Below are positions 55,658 through 64,000 of a stretch of 64,000 nucleotides of DNA, one piece after another. Position 1 is the stretch's first letter; each line of letters starts with the position of its first letter. Both the position numbers and the translations under genes were made by a program. Below the pieces are notes generated by a model, which did no database searches, had not been told where the DNA came from, and worked only from the letters and a program-made list of their open reading frames with translations. The stretch is taken from contig NZ_CP070499.1 of assembly GCF_016925615.1 (NCBI RefSeq), forward strand, positions 2,666,001-2,730,000. Reading direction: 5' to 3'. The stretch is from Natronosporangium hydrolyticum. Its GTDB lineage: Bacteria; Actinomycetota; Actinomycetes; Mycobacteriales; Micromonosporaceae.

Positions 55658-56212
55658 ATGCGCAGACCGCTTGGTTACGTCTTAGCCTGGCTGCTCGCCA
55701 CCGTGGTCGCGGTTACCGGCTCGTGGGTGGGGTTGCAGCCGTTGCTGGCCGCGACGAGTCCGGAGCTGCCGCCCCGGCTCTCGGCCTCGCAACTGCGGGA
55801 GGCGGTGCCGCCCCCGTCGCCGACCGCGCGGGACGCCACCCCAACTGAGTCGCCGTCGGAATCTCCGACGCCGGCTCCGTCGCCGACTCCGACTCCGACG
55901 CCGGACGCCACCGACCCCCCGGAACCGCCGCCGCCGCAGCCGATGTTGCCGGCGACCTCCGAGTGGCGGGAGCTAGATGATGGTCGCACCATGGAACGGA
56001 CATTCATCGTTCGGGGCGGCGAGGTGACCTTCCACGTAAACCGGCGGGAGGTACGGGTCGTGGAGCACACCGCAAATCCAGGGTACGAGGTCGCGGTCAA
56101 CCGGTGGTCGCGTAGCTCACTCATCCTTTCGTTCGAATCAGTGGAGCAGACCTCACGAATCTGGGTAATGTGGCGAGACGGACCGTATGCGGAGGTAACT
56201 GAGACGGTATGA
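55658..56212 (+). CDS. membrane-anchored protein with Pro/Ser/Thr-rich linker
   Basis: 184 residues. One N-terminal helix (LGYVLAWLLATVVAVTGSWV) is followed by a Pro/Thr/Ser-rich stretch (residues about 50-93, PSPTPTPTP-like) and a small beta domain of about 80 residues (EWRELDDGRTMERTFIVRGG, EVRVVEHTANPGYEVAVNRW). No family is recognised. It overlaps the GH63-like gene by four bases (ATGA), so they are coupled. It is divergent from the two-component system. Confidence 0.75.
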   Translation: MRRPLGYVLAWLLATVVAVTGSWVGLQPLLAATSPELPPRLSASQLREAVPPPSPTARDATPTESPSESPTPAPSPTPTPTPDATDPPEPPPPQPMLPATSEWRELDDGRTMERTFIVRGGEVTFHVNRREVRVVEHTANPGYEVAVNRWSRSSLILSFESVEQTSRIWVMWRDGPYAEVTETV

Positions 56213-57558
56213 GTGGCATATCCGAGGAGCAGCTATGGCAGCTCGCGGTAACCACGCTCGCGGACAACTGGTGGCACGACCACACCGTTCCTTCCCGCAC
56301 CCTCTACCCGTACCAATGGAGTTGGGACACCGGCTTCATCGCGGTCGGGTTGGCGCACGTGGCGCCGGCGCGGGCATGGCACGATCTGCGGACGTTGTTC
56401 GAGGCCCAGTGGGCCGATGGGCGGGTGCCCCACATCGTCTTCGACGCCGCGGCGATGACCGATCCGAAACCTGGCCGTGAGCGGTATTTTCCCGGTCCCG
56501 CGTTCTGGCGCTCCACCGACGTCCCGGCCGCGCCGCAGCGACCCACCAGCGGGCTGGTGCAGCCGCCGGTCCACGCGCTCGCCGCGTGGGATATCTACCG
56601 TCACTCGCCCGATTCGGAGAGTCGCGAGCGCGCCGCCGCCGAGCTCGGCTGGCTCTATCCCCGACTCGTGGCCCAGCAGCGCTATCTCACCACTCACCGC
56701 GACATCGGCGGGTCTGGCCTGGCGTGCCTGGTGCACCCGTGGGAGTCCGGTCAGGACAACTCGCCCGCCTGGGATGCGGCGCTGGCCGCGGTGCCGGCCG
56801 ACCTCACGCTGCTGGAGAAGTATCAGCGCCGGGATCTCGAGGTGTCCCACCGCTCCCACCGGCCCACCGACGCCGACTATGCGCGCTACATCTTGATTGC
56901 CCAGCGTTATCGCGACCATGGTTACCTCGACGACGGCCCAGGCGAGCGCTATCCGTTCCTTGTGGAGTGTCCGGGCTTCAACAGCCTGATCATCGCCGCG
57001 GAGTTGGCGCTGGCGGAGATCGCCCCGGTGGTGGGGGCGGACCCGCAACCGCATCGGGAGCGGGCCGACCGGCTCACCGACGTGTTGGTGGACCGACTCT
57101 TCGACCCGGCAACCGGCATGTTCCACGCCCGAGACGTCTACATCGACCAGCTCAGCCCGGTGCGATATCTGGGTGGGCTGCTGCCGTTGCTGCTGCCGGA
57201 TCTGCCGACCGCCCAGGTCAAGTCGCTGTTGGTAGAGGCGGCCGCACCGGCCTTCGGGCTGAATGAGCACGTTTCGTTGCCGCTGCCCAGCTACGACCGG
57301 ACCGCGCCGGATCTGGACCCGGAGCGATACTGGCGCGGACCGATCTGGATCAACATGAACTGGTTGCTCTGGCGAGGTCTGCGGCAGCATGGTCAGCCGA
57401 CCCTGGCGACGGCGCTACGCGGAGCCATGATCGACGTGGTGCGGCGGTCGGGGTGTTACGAGTATTTCCACACCACCACCGGGGCCGGCATCGGTACGCC
57501 GGAGTTCAGCTGGACCGCGGCGCTGACACTGGACCTGCTGGCTCACCCGGAGGGTTGA
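56209..57558 (+). CDS. GH63-like glucosylglycerate/mannosylglycerate hydrolase
   Basis: 449 residues in an (alpha/alpha)6 barrel. LYPYQWSWDTGFIAVGLAH, WADGRVPHI, LACLVHPWESGQDNSPAWD (catalytic Asp candidate in WESGQDN) and YWRGPIWINMNWLLWRGL are hallmarks of the GH63 subgroup that includes mannosylglycerate hydrolase and mycobacterial glucosylglycerate hydrolase (about 445 residues). It would recover glycerate and sugar from this compatible solute. No signal peptide is visible, so it acts in the cytoplasm. Coupled to the preceding membrane protein; the meaning of that pairing is unclear. Confidence 0.85.
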   Translation: MSGISEEQLWQLAVTTLADNWWHDHTVPSRTLYPYQWSWDTGFIAVGLAHVAPARAWHDLRTLFEAQWADGRVPHIVFDAAAMTDPKPGRERYFPGPAFWRSTDVPAAPQRPTSGLVQPPVHALAAWDIYRHSPDSESRERAAAELGWLYPRLVAQQRYLTTHRDIGGSGLACLVHPWESGQDNSPAWDAALAAVPADLTLLEKYQRRDLEVSHRSHRPTDADYARYILIAQRYRDHGYLDDGPGERYPFLVECPGFNSLIIAAELALAEIAPVVGADPQPHRERADRLTDVLVDRLFDPATGMFHARDVYIDQLSPVRYLGGLLPLLLPDLPTAQVKSLLVEAAAPAFGLNEHVSLPLPSYDRTAPDLDPERYWRGPIWINMNWLLWRGLRQHGQPTLATALRGAMIDVVRRSGCYEYFHTTTGAGIGTPEFSWTAALTLDLLAHPEG

Positions 57559-57740
57559 CCGGGCCGCGATGGCCGGCGGCGACCCGGGCCTGCCGCAGCA
57601 GCACCGCCGGGACCAGCAACAGCTCCACCCCGAGCACAACGCGAAGCACCGTGGTGGTCTGCTCAACTCGGGGGAGGGTGGCGATAGCATAGCCAGTCGG
57701 GCGGGGTCCGCCCGAACCGCCGTGATCTTGAGGAGCAGCC

Positions 57741-59762
57741 GTGTCCGCATCCCGCAGCAACGCCGTCGAGCTGGCACCCGTCGTGGTTCCGGCCGGGACG
57801 ACGTGTGCCGACGCGGTGGCCGCAACCGGCGCCCCTACCAAGGGGCCGCGCGCGGTCGTGGTGGTGCGGGACGGCGACGGCCGGCTCCGGGATCTTGCGT
57901 GGGTGCCCGAGACCGAGGTCACCGTGGAGCCGGTGCCGCTGGACTCTCCCGACGGCCTGGCGGTGCTGCGGCACTCCTGCGCGCACGTGCTCGCCCAAGC
58001 GGTGCAGGACCTCTACCCGCAGGCCAAGCTGGGTATCGGCCCGCCGGTGGAGAACGGCTTCTACTACGATTTCGATGTCCCGCCGCTCCACCCGGAGGAT
58101 CTGGGCAAGATCGAGCAGCGGATGGTCGAGATCATCAAGTCCGGCCAGCGGTTTCGCCGGCGCCGGTTCGACGGCGTCGAGCAGGCCCGCAGCGAGCTAG
58201 CCCACGAGCCGTTCAAGCTCGATCTGCTCGCCGAGCGCGGTGGCGGTTTCGACGACTCGGAGGTGATGGAGCTCGGCGGGGACACCGACGGTGAGCTCAC
58301 CATCTACGACAACCTCGATCAGAGCAGCGGGGCGATCTGCTGGTCGGATCTGTGCCGTGGGCCGCACCTGCCCACCACCCACTTCATCGACCCGCGGGCG
58401 GTCAAGCTGATGCGGACCGCCGCCGCGTATTGGCGGGGCAGCGAGGCCAACCCGCAGCTGCAGCGAGTCTACGGCACCGCCTGGCCGACCCGGGATCAGC
58501 TCAAGGGCTACTTGAAGCTGCTGGAGGAGGCGGCCCGGCGCGACCACCGCAAGCTCGGTGCCGAGCTGGACCTGTTCTCGTTCCCGGAAGAGGTCGGCTC
58601 GGGGCTGCCGGTCTTCCACCCCAAGGGCGGGGTGATCCGCCGGGAGATGGAGGACTACTCCCGGCGCCGGCATGAAGAGGCGGGGTACGAGTTCGTCAAC
58701 ACCCCGCACATCACCAAGGCCAACCTCTTCGAGACCTCCGGGCACCTGACCTGGTTCGCCGACGGCATGTACCCGCCGATGTCGATGGAGGGGGCCGAGT
58801 ATTACCTCAAGCCGATGAACTGCCCCTTCCACAACCTGATCTTCCGGTCCCGGGGCCGTTCGTACCGGGAGCTGCCGCTGCGGCTGTTCGAGTTCGGCAG
58901 CGTGTACCGGTATGAGAAGTCAGGTGTGGTGCACGGGTTGACCCGGGTGCGGGGGATGACCCAGGATGACGCCCACATCTACTGCACCAAGGAGCAGATG
59001 ACTGGGGAGCTCACCAGCCTGCTCGAGTTCGTGCTGGGGTTGCTCCGCGACTACGGGCTCGACGACTTCTATCTGGAGCTGTCCACTCGCGACGATTCGA
59101 AGGCGAAGTTCGTCGGGGCGCCGGAGGAGTGGGCCGAGGCGACCGAGGCGCTCCGGGTAACCGCGGAGGCTTCCGGCTTGGAGCTGGTGCCCGACCCGGG
59201 TGGGGCGGCCTTCTACGGTCCGAAGATCTCCGTGCAGGCACGGGACGCGATCGGCCGGACCTGGCAGATGTCCACCATCCAGGTCGATTTCCAGCTGCCG
59301 CAGCGGTTCAATCTGGAGTACCAGGCGGCGGACGGCAGCCGGCAGCGCCCGATCATGATCCACCGGGCGCTCTTCGGGTCGATCGAGCGGTTCTTCGGGG
59401 TGCTCACCGAGCACTACGCGGGCGCCTTCCCGGCCTGGCTCGCGCCGGTCCAGGTGGTCGGCATCCCGGTCCGCGACGACCACGCCGACTATCTGGCGGA
59501 GTTCGTGACCCGGCTGCGGGCGGAGGGTGTCCGGGCCGAGGTCGACAGCTCCAGCGACCGGATGCAGAAGAAGATCCGCAACGCCCAGCAGCAGAAGATC
59601 CCGTTCATGGCGATCGCTGGTGACTCGGATGTCACCGACGGCACGGTCTCGTTCCGGTACCGGGACGGTTCCCAGCGCAACGGGGTCCCGTTCGACGCCG
59701 CCGTGACCCATGTGGCGAACGTGATCCGTTCCCGGACCAACCAGGGACCGTCCGCGGAGTAA
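57741..59762 (+). CDS. thrS: threonyl-tRNA synthetase
   Basis: 673 residues from GTG 57741. It has a TGS-like domain, an editing domain with HSCAH (His78, His82), the class II core with zinc ligand Cys in [10 protein letters not shown], motif 2 ([26 protein letters not shown]), motif 3 ([18 protein letters not shown]) and an anticodon-binding domain ([15 protein letters not shown]). It charges tRNA-Thr and edits Ser-tRNA-Thr. Length is normal and all motifs are present. No T-box leader was seen upstream. Confidence 0.97.
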   Translation: MSASRSNAVELAPVVVPAGTTCADAVAATGAPTKGPRAVVVVRDGDGRLRDLAWVPETEVTVEPVPLDSPDGLAVLRHSCAHVLAQAVQDLYPQAKLGIGPPVENGFYYDFDVPPLHPEDLGKIEQRMVEIIKSGQRFRRRRFDGVEQARSELAHEPFKLDLLAERGGGFDDSEVMELGGDTDGELTIYDNLDQSSGAICWSDLCRGPHLPTTHFIDPRAVKLMRTAAAYWRGSEANPQLQRVYGTAWPTRDQLKGYLKLLEEAARRDHRKLGAELDLFSFPEEVGSGLPVFHPKGGVIRREMEDYSRRRHEEAGYEFVNTPHITKANLFETSGHLTWFADGMYPPMSMEGAEYYLKPMNCPFHNLIFRSRGRSYRELPLRLFEFGSVYRYEKSGVVHGLTRVRGMTQDDAHIYCTKEQMTGELTSLLEFVLGLLRDYGLDDFYLELSTRDDSKAKFVGAPEEWAEATEALRVTAEASGLELVPDPGGAAFYGPKISVQARDAIGRTWQMSTIQVDFQLPQRFNLEYQAADGSRQRPIMIHRALFGSIERFFGVLTEHYAGAFPAWLAPVQVVGIPVRDDHADYLAEFVTRLRAEGVRAEVDSSSDRMQKKIRNAQQQKIPFMAIAGDSDVTDGTVSFRYRDGSQRNGVPFDAAVTHVANVIRSRTNQGPSAE

Positions 59763-59768
59763 CGGGGC

Positions 59769-59786
59769 GTCAGCTCCGGAGCTGAC
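59769..59786. terminator. hairpin between thrS and the convergent membrane protein
   Basis: GTCAGCTCCGGAGCTGAC is a perfect 18-base palindrome immediately after the thrS stop. A smaller CCGGC/GCCGG hairpin follows at 59789. It could end both convergent transcripts; a U tract is lacking. Confidence 0.5.
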
Positions 59787-59809
59787 GACCGGCTAGGCCG
59801 GCCGCCAGA

Positions 59810-60700
59810 TCAGGAGCTGACGATGGTGATCCGGTCCAGGTCGGGAGCGCGCCGACCAGTGTTGCCGAACCAGATGGTGTGCTCCCCCTCCGACAGCTCC
59901 ACCGTCACCGTGACCGTCGCCACCGCGTCGTCGCCCGCGGCGGGGAAGTCGACAGTGGTCAACCGGCCACCATTGATCGAGAACTGCCCGCGTCGATCGC
60001 GGCTCGACAGGTAGTGGAAGGTCAGCTCGTACTCGCCGGGCTCGACGGTGACCGCCCCGAACCGTACATAGTGCAGCCCGAACCCGCCGAGGTCACCGAC
60101 TGCCTGCCCGCCGGAGGCGGCCTCGGTGGAGTAGACGCGGGCCCGCCCACCCAACTCGGCCGCCTCGGCCTCAAACGAGCGGAGATCCGGCGGTGGGGGC
60201 GCAGGGGGCGGCGGTTCGGTCGCCGCCGGTGGGGTGGTCGGGGGCTCGGTCGTGCCCGCACCGGTAGCGCTCGGCGCCGCCGTTGGACTCGGCGACAGCG
60301 TGGGTGAGGGAGCACCACCCAGCCGGGCGTGCGGGGCGGCTGTCGGGTCGTCCTGCCGAGCGGGCGGGCTGGGCGGCGCCGGCAGCGCGGTGGGTTCGGG
60401 ACGGAGCGCGCTGGCGAGCGCTCCAGTCCCGATGAGGACGGTGCCGGTGAGGACGATCACGACCGTGGCACGGCGCAGTCCGAACCGTCGCTCGGTCGAC
60501 CGACCCGGCTCAGTCAGTGGTTCCTCGGCCGGGTCACCGTCGCCGGCTCCTACCGGCTGGTATTGCGGCTGATCCCAGGGGTCTGGGGCGTCCTCCCACC
60601 ACTGCCGGGTTGGCGCGGGCGGCGGCGTGGTCGGACCATCGACCCCGGGCCGGTGGCCGGGTAGGAAGGGCTCGCTCCGGACCTGGTCGTCGCCGGTCAT
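59810..60700 (-). CDS. membrane protein with Pro-rich linker and C-terminal CBM6/CBM35-like domain
   Basis: 296 residues from ATG 60700, preceded by GGGGAGG. A Pro-rich cytoplasmic segment (TTPPPAPTRQWWEDAPDPWD) is followed by one membrane helix (ATVVIVLTGTVLIGTGALAS), a long Pro/Thr/Ser linker and a beta-sandwich (FEAEAAELGGRARVYSTEAA, GEYELTFHYLSSRDRRGQFS, DLDRITIVSS) typical of carbohydrate-binding modules of family 35/6. It probably displays a sugar-binding module at the wall. No catalytic domain is present. Confidence 0.82.
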   Translation of the reverse strand: MTGDDQVRSEPFLPGHRPGVDGPTTPPPAPTRQWWEDAPDPWDQPQYQPVGAGDGDPAEEPLTEPGRSTERRFGLRRATVVIVLTGTVLIGTGALASALRPEPTALPAPPSPPARQDDPTAAPHARLGGAPSPTLSPSPTAAPSATGAGTTEPPTTPPAATEPPPPAPPPPDLRSFEAEAAELGGRARVYSTEAASGGQAVGDLGGFGLHYVRFGAVTVEPGEYELTFHYLSSRDRRGQFSINGGRLTTVDFPAAGDDAVATVTVTVELSEGEHTIWFGNTGRRAPDLDRITIVSS

Positions 60701-61603
60701 GCCCACCTCCCCGTCGCGGACGACCGTGGCAGGCTAGCGTGGCCCGCCCACCGGGGCAAGCGCCGTGTCGCGGTGCACGGCATCCTTCGATATCCTGTCG
60801 CGGGGCGGTCACGTGTGGTGGCTGGTGCGGAGGGGGAGTCGACTCGCAATATTGGTGTCCATCGTCTGCGTCAGTGCGAATGGCTGCGCCGCGGCCTCGC
60901 GGAGCCAGCGATCGCTGTAAATGCTCGGGACGGCCCGGGTAATGCGTTGTGGATTCGGTGAGCTTGAATTCCGCAGCGCTTTCGAGTCGTGCTGATGCGC
61001 TATGCCCCGACACAATTTGTGGCTGTGTCGCTCGGGTCGGTGAGTCGCTGGCCAGTGCTCCCCGGAGCCCTTGCGGTCGAGGCCTGATGGCCGCCTTGCC
61101 CCCGCCTGGTGTCTCGTCGTAGTCGGGCGATCGCACGAGGTGGCACGGCTGCGCCGGTGCCCTAATGCCCATAGTGGAGCGTGTCTCGGCGGTATTACCC
61201 ACTCGGAGTTGGCGCGCCACCGAGGGTAGCAGTCGGCGCAGTTTCCGGGGTCGCCACCTACGTAAGGTGATCGTCGCGCCGCATAACCGCCGGCGGACCG
61301 CGCAATCGTTACCTTCCGTGGAATCTCGAACGCGCAGGGCTGTGCAAAAGGTCCATATTCAGAGAGTCTGCTTAATTGGTCGGCAGGCATTTCGCCAGGC
61401 CATTCCCGGTGCCTATCGTACCTCTCATACGGACTTTGGGGCGCTACACCGGAGCGAACCTCAAAAAGTAGGGTATGACGGCTATAGCGGGAGGTAAGGG
61501 AATGCGTACCAACGACTGGAACTAATCCGCCGCTGGCGCTCCGTCGCCGAGGCCGTAGTCTGGGGGCCGACCACCATCTGGACTTCGCGGGCGGGCGCTT
61601 GTT
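60701..61603. other. long intergenic region (about 900 bp) before the GGDEF-EAL gene
   Basis: No coding region with normal codon bias is visible; GC content is lower and the ORFs found are short and unconvincing. The last 100 bases hold promoter-like AT-rich sequence (CTCAAAAAGTAGGGTATGAC near 61,460), a strong ribosome-binding site and a seven-codon ORF. No c-di-GMP riboswitch motif was found. Confidence 0.4.
61502..61525 (+). CDS. seven-codon ORF with strong ribosome-binding site
   Basis: ATG 61502 follows GGGAGGTAAGGG and encodes MRTNDWN before TAA. It is 79 bases upstream of the TTG start of the GGDEF-EAL gene and could be a leader peptide. No homology can be claimed. Confidence 0.25.
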   Translation: MRTNDWN

Positions 61604-64000
61604 TTGACACGGTCTTCGGGCAAGCCCGACCAGCGGCTGCGGCTGCTGGTCGGGCTTGTTCTGCTATCTGGAGCCCTGGTCGGCGGGGTCGCGGGCTGGG
61701 TGGTCGGCACGGAGTTCCCGGCGTCACCGCCGCCCGAATGGCCAGTGCTGGCCTCGATCGCCGGCCTGGTGGCGGTGGGCGGTCTGGTCAACATCGACGT
61801 CCGGGTCCGGTCGACTCTGCACGGTGTGGCCTGGACCGACGCGGCGATCCTGATCGGCCTGGCGATCGCCCCGAGCCCATGGACCGTCCTCGCGGCGTTG
61901 GCGGGGGTGCTCTCCGCCAAGATCATTCGTCGGCGGCAGCCGATCAAGTCAGCCTTCGGCGTGGCGAAAGACACGATCACCGCCGGCGTCGGCTGGGCGG
62001 TGCTGACCGTGCTGGGATTCACCGGCTCGCTCGACATCCTCGGGGTGCTCTCGCTGGCGGTGGCGTTCCTGGCCATGACCCTGGTCGACGAGCTGCTGGT
62101 GATCCCGGTGATCGCGTTGTCGTCTCGGACCAGGATCTGGGAACGGTTCCGCGCCGACTGGGACATCCGGCTGCTGACGTTGCTGTGGCGGTTCGGGGTG
62201 GCGATCGCGGCCGCGTTCCTGCTGGAGATCGACGAACAGCTGCTGTATGCGCTGCCGCTGGCGGTGATCCTCGGTCACCTCTGGCATGAACGGTGGGTGC
62301 GTGCCCGGGAGGAAAGGCTCGCCTGGCAACACCTGGCCGAAGCCACCAAGACGTTCACCGGCGTCGACCTGGATGTGGTGCTTCGACAGGCCGTACTCAA
62401 AGGGTCGCGGCTGTTCGCCGCCGACGAGCTGGAGGTAGAGGTCTGGTTGGGAGACCAGCAGCGGCTGGTCCGGGGCGCCGACGAGATCAGTTACGACGGG
62501 CCCCCCGCGGCGGCCCCGGCCGCCGGCAGCCGGGTCTACGCGGCCCCCCTGCATGGCTATCGGGGCCGGCGCGACATCGGAGTCTTGCGGCTTCGGTTCC
62601 GGAACCGGGTGAAGATGAGCGAGCGGGAAGAGGCGATGGTGGCTAGCTACGCCGCCGCGCTCGACACCGCGGTCCGCAACGCCGCCGCGTACCGGCAACT
62701 GGGGGAGGCGACCGAGGCCCACGCCTACGCTGCCGCGCACGATGCGTTGACCGGCCTGGCGAACCGGCGGGAGCTTGAGCGGCAGCTGGCGGAGGCGCTG
62801 GTCGACCAGGCGAGCCTGGATAGCCGGATCGCGGTGTTGCTGATCGACCTGCGCCACTTCAAAGAGGTCAACGACACGCTCGGCCACCTGGCCGGCGACC
62901 GGGTGCTGGCCAAGGTGGCGGAGCGGCTCACCAGCGGCGCCGGCCCGAACGACCTGGTGAGCCGGTTCGGCGGCGACGAGTTCGCGGTGCTGCTCCGCAG
63001 CGCTTGGCGACCGGCCCGGGTAAGTGCCCGAGCGCAGCGGGTGCTGCGGTCGCTGGCCGAGCCGATCGAGGTCGACGGCCTGCCGATCATGGTGGAGGCG
63101 AACGGCGGGCTGGCGCTCGCGATCGACCCGCAGGACACCGAACCCGAAGCCGACGCCCCGGCGGCAGACTTCCGCAGCACTGCGCAAGGGTGGCAGGCGG
63201 AGCTACTGCGCCGCGCCGATGTGGCGATGTACCAGGCCAAGCGCAACAGCCGGCCGTTGGTCGCCTACACGTTGGCGCAGGACCCGGCCGACCGGGACCG
63301 GCTGGCGCTGGCCGGGCAGCTGCCGAGGGCGGTGTCGCAGCGGGAGTTCATCCTGCATTTCCAGCCCATCGCCGAACTCGGCAGCGGGCAGGTGATCGGC
63401 GCCGAGGCGCTGGCCCGCTGGCGGCACCCCACCCGTGGTGAGCTGAGCCCGGGCGCCTTCCTGGACCTGCTGGAGCGGTCGACGCAGTTGTCGGCGTTCA
63501 CCGCAGCGGTGCTCGAAGACGCGTTGGCGGCCGCGGCGATGTGGCGAGCGGCCGGTCACGACCTGCGGGTCTCGGTGAACATCTCGGCGCGGAGTCTGCT
63601 CGACGCGAGCCTGCCACGGCAGGTTCTGACCGTGCTGGAGGCTCATCACACCCGGCCGGACCGGCTCTGCCTGGAGCTCACCGAGACGTTGGCGATCAGC
63701 CAGCTCGACACCGTCGATCAGGTGCTGACCCAGCTGCACGACATCGGCGTCCAGCTCGCGCTCGACGACTTTGGCACGGGCTTCTCCTCGTTGGCGGTGC
63801 TGTCCCGGATTCCGGTGGACCAACTGAAGGTCGACCGAAGCTTCGTCCAGGCATTGGCGGACCTGGGTGACTCCGGCGGCCCGGCCGGGGCGGCGGCGGT
63901 CGTCGACCCAGTCGATCCGGGCAGTGACGCGGTAGCCATCTCGCAGGCCAAGGCGGTGGTTCGCTCCACCGTCCAGCTTGGGCGCACCCTCGACCTCGGG
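61604..64000 (+). CDS. membrane GGDEF-EAL bifunctional c-di-GMP enzyme (3' end beyond window)
   Basis: 799 residues visible. A TTG at 61604 is the only start compatible with the first helix (LLVGLVLLSGALVGGVAGWV), since in-frame stops lie upstream. A membrane domain of about six to eight helices and a GAF-like segment precede GGDEF (LTGLANRRELERQL, RFGGDEFAVLL) and EAL (FQPIAELGSGQVIGAEALAR, VNISARSL, LELTET, ALDDFGTGFSSL, DQLKVDRSFV). Both GGDEF and EAL signature residues are intact in the visible part, so it could both make and break c-di-GMP. The C-terminal end of EAL is cut off. In actinomycetes c-di-GMP controls development through BldD. Confidence 0.9.
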   Translation, partial: MTRSSGKPDQRLRLLVGLVLLSGALVGGVAGWVVGTEFPASPPPEWPVLASIAGLVAVGGLVNIDVRVRSTLHGVAWTDAAILIGLAIAPSPWTVLAALAGVLSAKIIRRRQPIKSAFGVAKDTITAGVGWAVLTVLGFTGSLDILGVLSLAVAFLAMTLVDELLVIPVIALSSRTRIWERFRADWDIRLLTLLWRFGVAIAAAFLLEIDEQLLYALPLAVILGHLWHERWVRAREERLAWQHLAEATKTFTGVDLDVVLRQAVLKGSRLFAADELEVEVWLGDQQRLVRGADEISYDGPPAAAPAAGSRVYAAPLHGYRGRRDIGVLRLRFRNRVKMSEREEAMVASYAAALDTAVRNAAAYRQLGEATEAHAYAAAHDALTGLANRRELERQLAEALVDQASLDSRIAVLLIDLRHFKEVNDTLGHLAGDRVLAKVAERLTSGAGPNDLVSRFGGDEFAVLLRSAWRPARVSARAQRVLRSLAEPIEVDGLPIMVEANGGLALAIDPQDTEPEADAPAADFRSTAQGWQAELLRRADVAMYQAKRNSRPLVAYTLAQDPADRDRLALAGQLPRAVSQREFILHFQPIAELGSGQVIGAEALARWRHPTRGELSPGAFLDLLERSTQLSAFTAAVLEDALAAAAMWRAAGHDLRVSVNISARSLLDASLPRQVLTVLEAHHTRPDRLCLELTETLAISQLDTVDQVLTQLHDIGVQLALDDFGTGFSSLAVLSRIPVDQLKVDRSFVQALADLGDSGGPAGAAAVVDPVDPGSDAVAISQAKAVVRSTVQLGRTLDLG
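61622..61657 (+). promoter_or_regulatory. 13-bp perfect stem-loop at the start of the GGDEF-EAL gene
   Basis: AAGCCCGACCAGC at 61622-61634 pairs perfectly with GCTGGTCGGGCTT at 61645-61657 around a ten-base loop. It begins 18 bases after the TTG start, so it lies in the coding sequence and could attenuate translation or transcription. Confidence 0.5.

Noticed and set aside
57559-57740. T-box or small gene upstream of thrS
   Set aside because: No T-box core sequence and no convincing coding region; the minus-strand hydrophobic ORF here lacks a ribosome-binding site and overlaps thrS.
61300-61604. Possible c-di-GMP riboswitch before the GGDEF-EAL gene
   Set aside because: No GEMM-type conserved core or GNRA tetraloop-receptor pattern could be found; only a simple hairpin is present, inside the coding region.

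Overview
This is a high-GC actinobacterial chromosome segment. An SsgA-family sporulation protein, a GuaB1-type GMP reductase, an LprG/P55-like lipoprotein-exporter pair, a DosR-like regulator and frequent GTG starts point to a filamentous, sporulating actinomycete. Micromonosporaceae is my best guess from gene content, but no 16S or marker comparison was possible.

Layout. Positions 1-6,640 are an accessory island. It holds a truncated DISARM-type (DrmA-like) helicase that is translationally coupled to its own primary-type sigma factor. A divergent cytosine-5 DNA methyltransferase, a transposase remnant and a hypothetical gene follow. The island ends at a tRNA-Leu(GAG). Positions 6,890-16,414 are mostly core or metabolic genes: a cation/proton antiporter, GH36 alpha-galactosidase, an eRF1-like (baeRF/Balon-related) factor, a PIN/NYN-like protein, GuaB1, a DUF2795 protein, and a glycosyltransferase with a GH130 enzyme. 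Positions 16,460-23,585 resemble a hypoxia/dormancy cluster: a DosR-like response regulator convergent with a five-gene minus-strand operon (GNAT/acyl-CoA synthetase fusion, Acg-like nitroreductase, adenylate kinase, second Acg-like nitroreductase, tandem universal stress protein). A DosR-box-like palindrome lies upstream of the operon.

Positions 23,894-32,995 encode a giant protein of about 3,030 residues. Its first 2.4 kb has an extreme G-over-C bias on the coding strand. After small genes (DUF998-like, HTH plus DUF4180-like, a reductase fragment) comes a sugar locus at 35,093-42,874: a secreted GH62 arabinofuranosidase with a ricin-type lectin domain, divergent from a YtfQRT/YjfF-type ABC transporter operon ending in a LacI regulator. 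Two matching LacI-type operators lie in the divergent intergenic region. Positions 42,924-45,763 hold two toxin-antitoxin modules and an AAA/DUF4143 ATPase preceded by three 23-bp-phased iterons, next to tRNA-Val(CAC).

Positions 46,292-64,000 hold the SsgA-like gene, an MFS transporter, a GNAT enzyme, an MscS-like channel, the LprG/P55-like pair, an SMP-30 lactonase, an OmpR-type two-component system, a membrane protein coupled to a GH63-like glucosylglycerate/mannosylglycerate hydrolase, thrS, a CBM-bearing membrane protein, and a membrane GGDEF-EAL protein that runs off the window.

The most unusual items are the sigma factor-helicase-methyltransferase defence locus, the giant gene with its skewed 5' third and coupled leader ORF, and the phased iterons before the DUF4143 ATPase.
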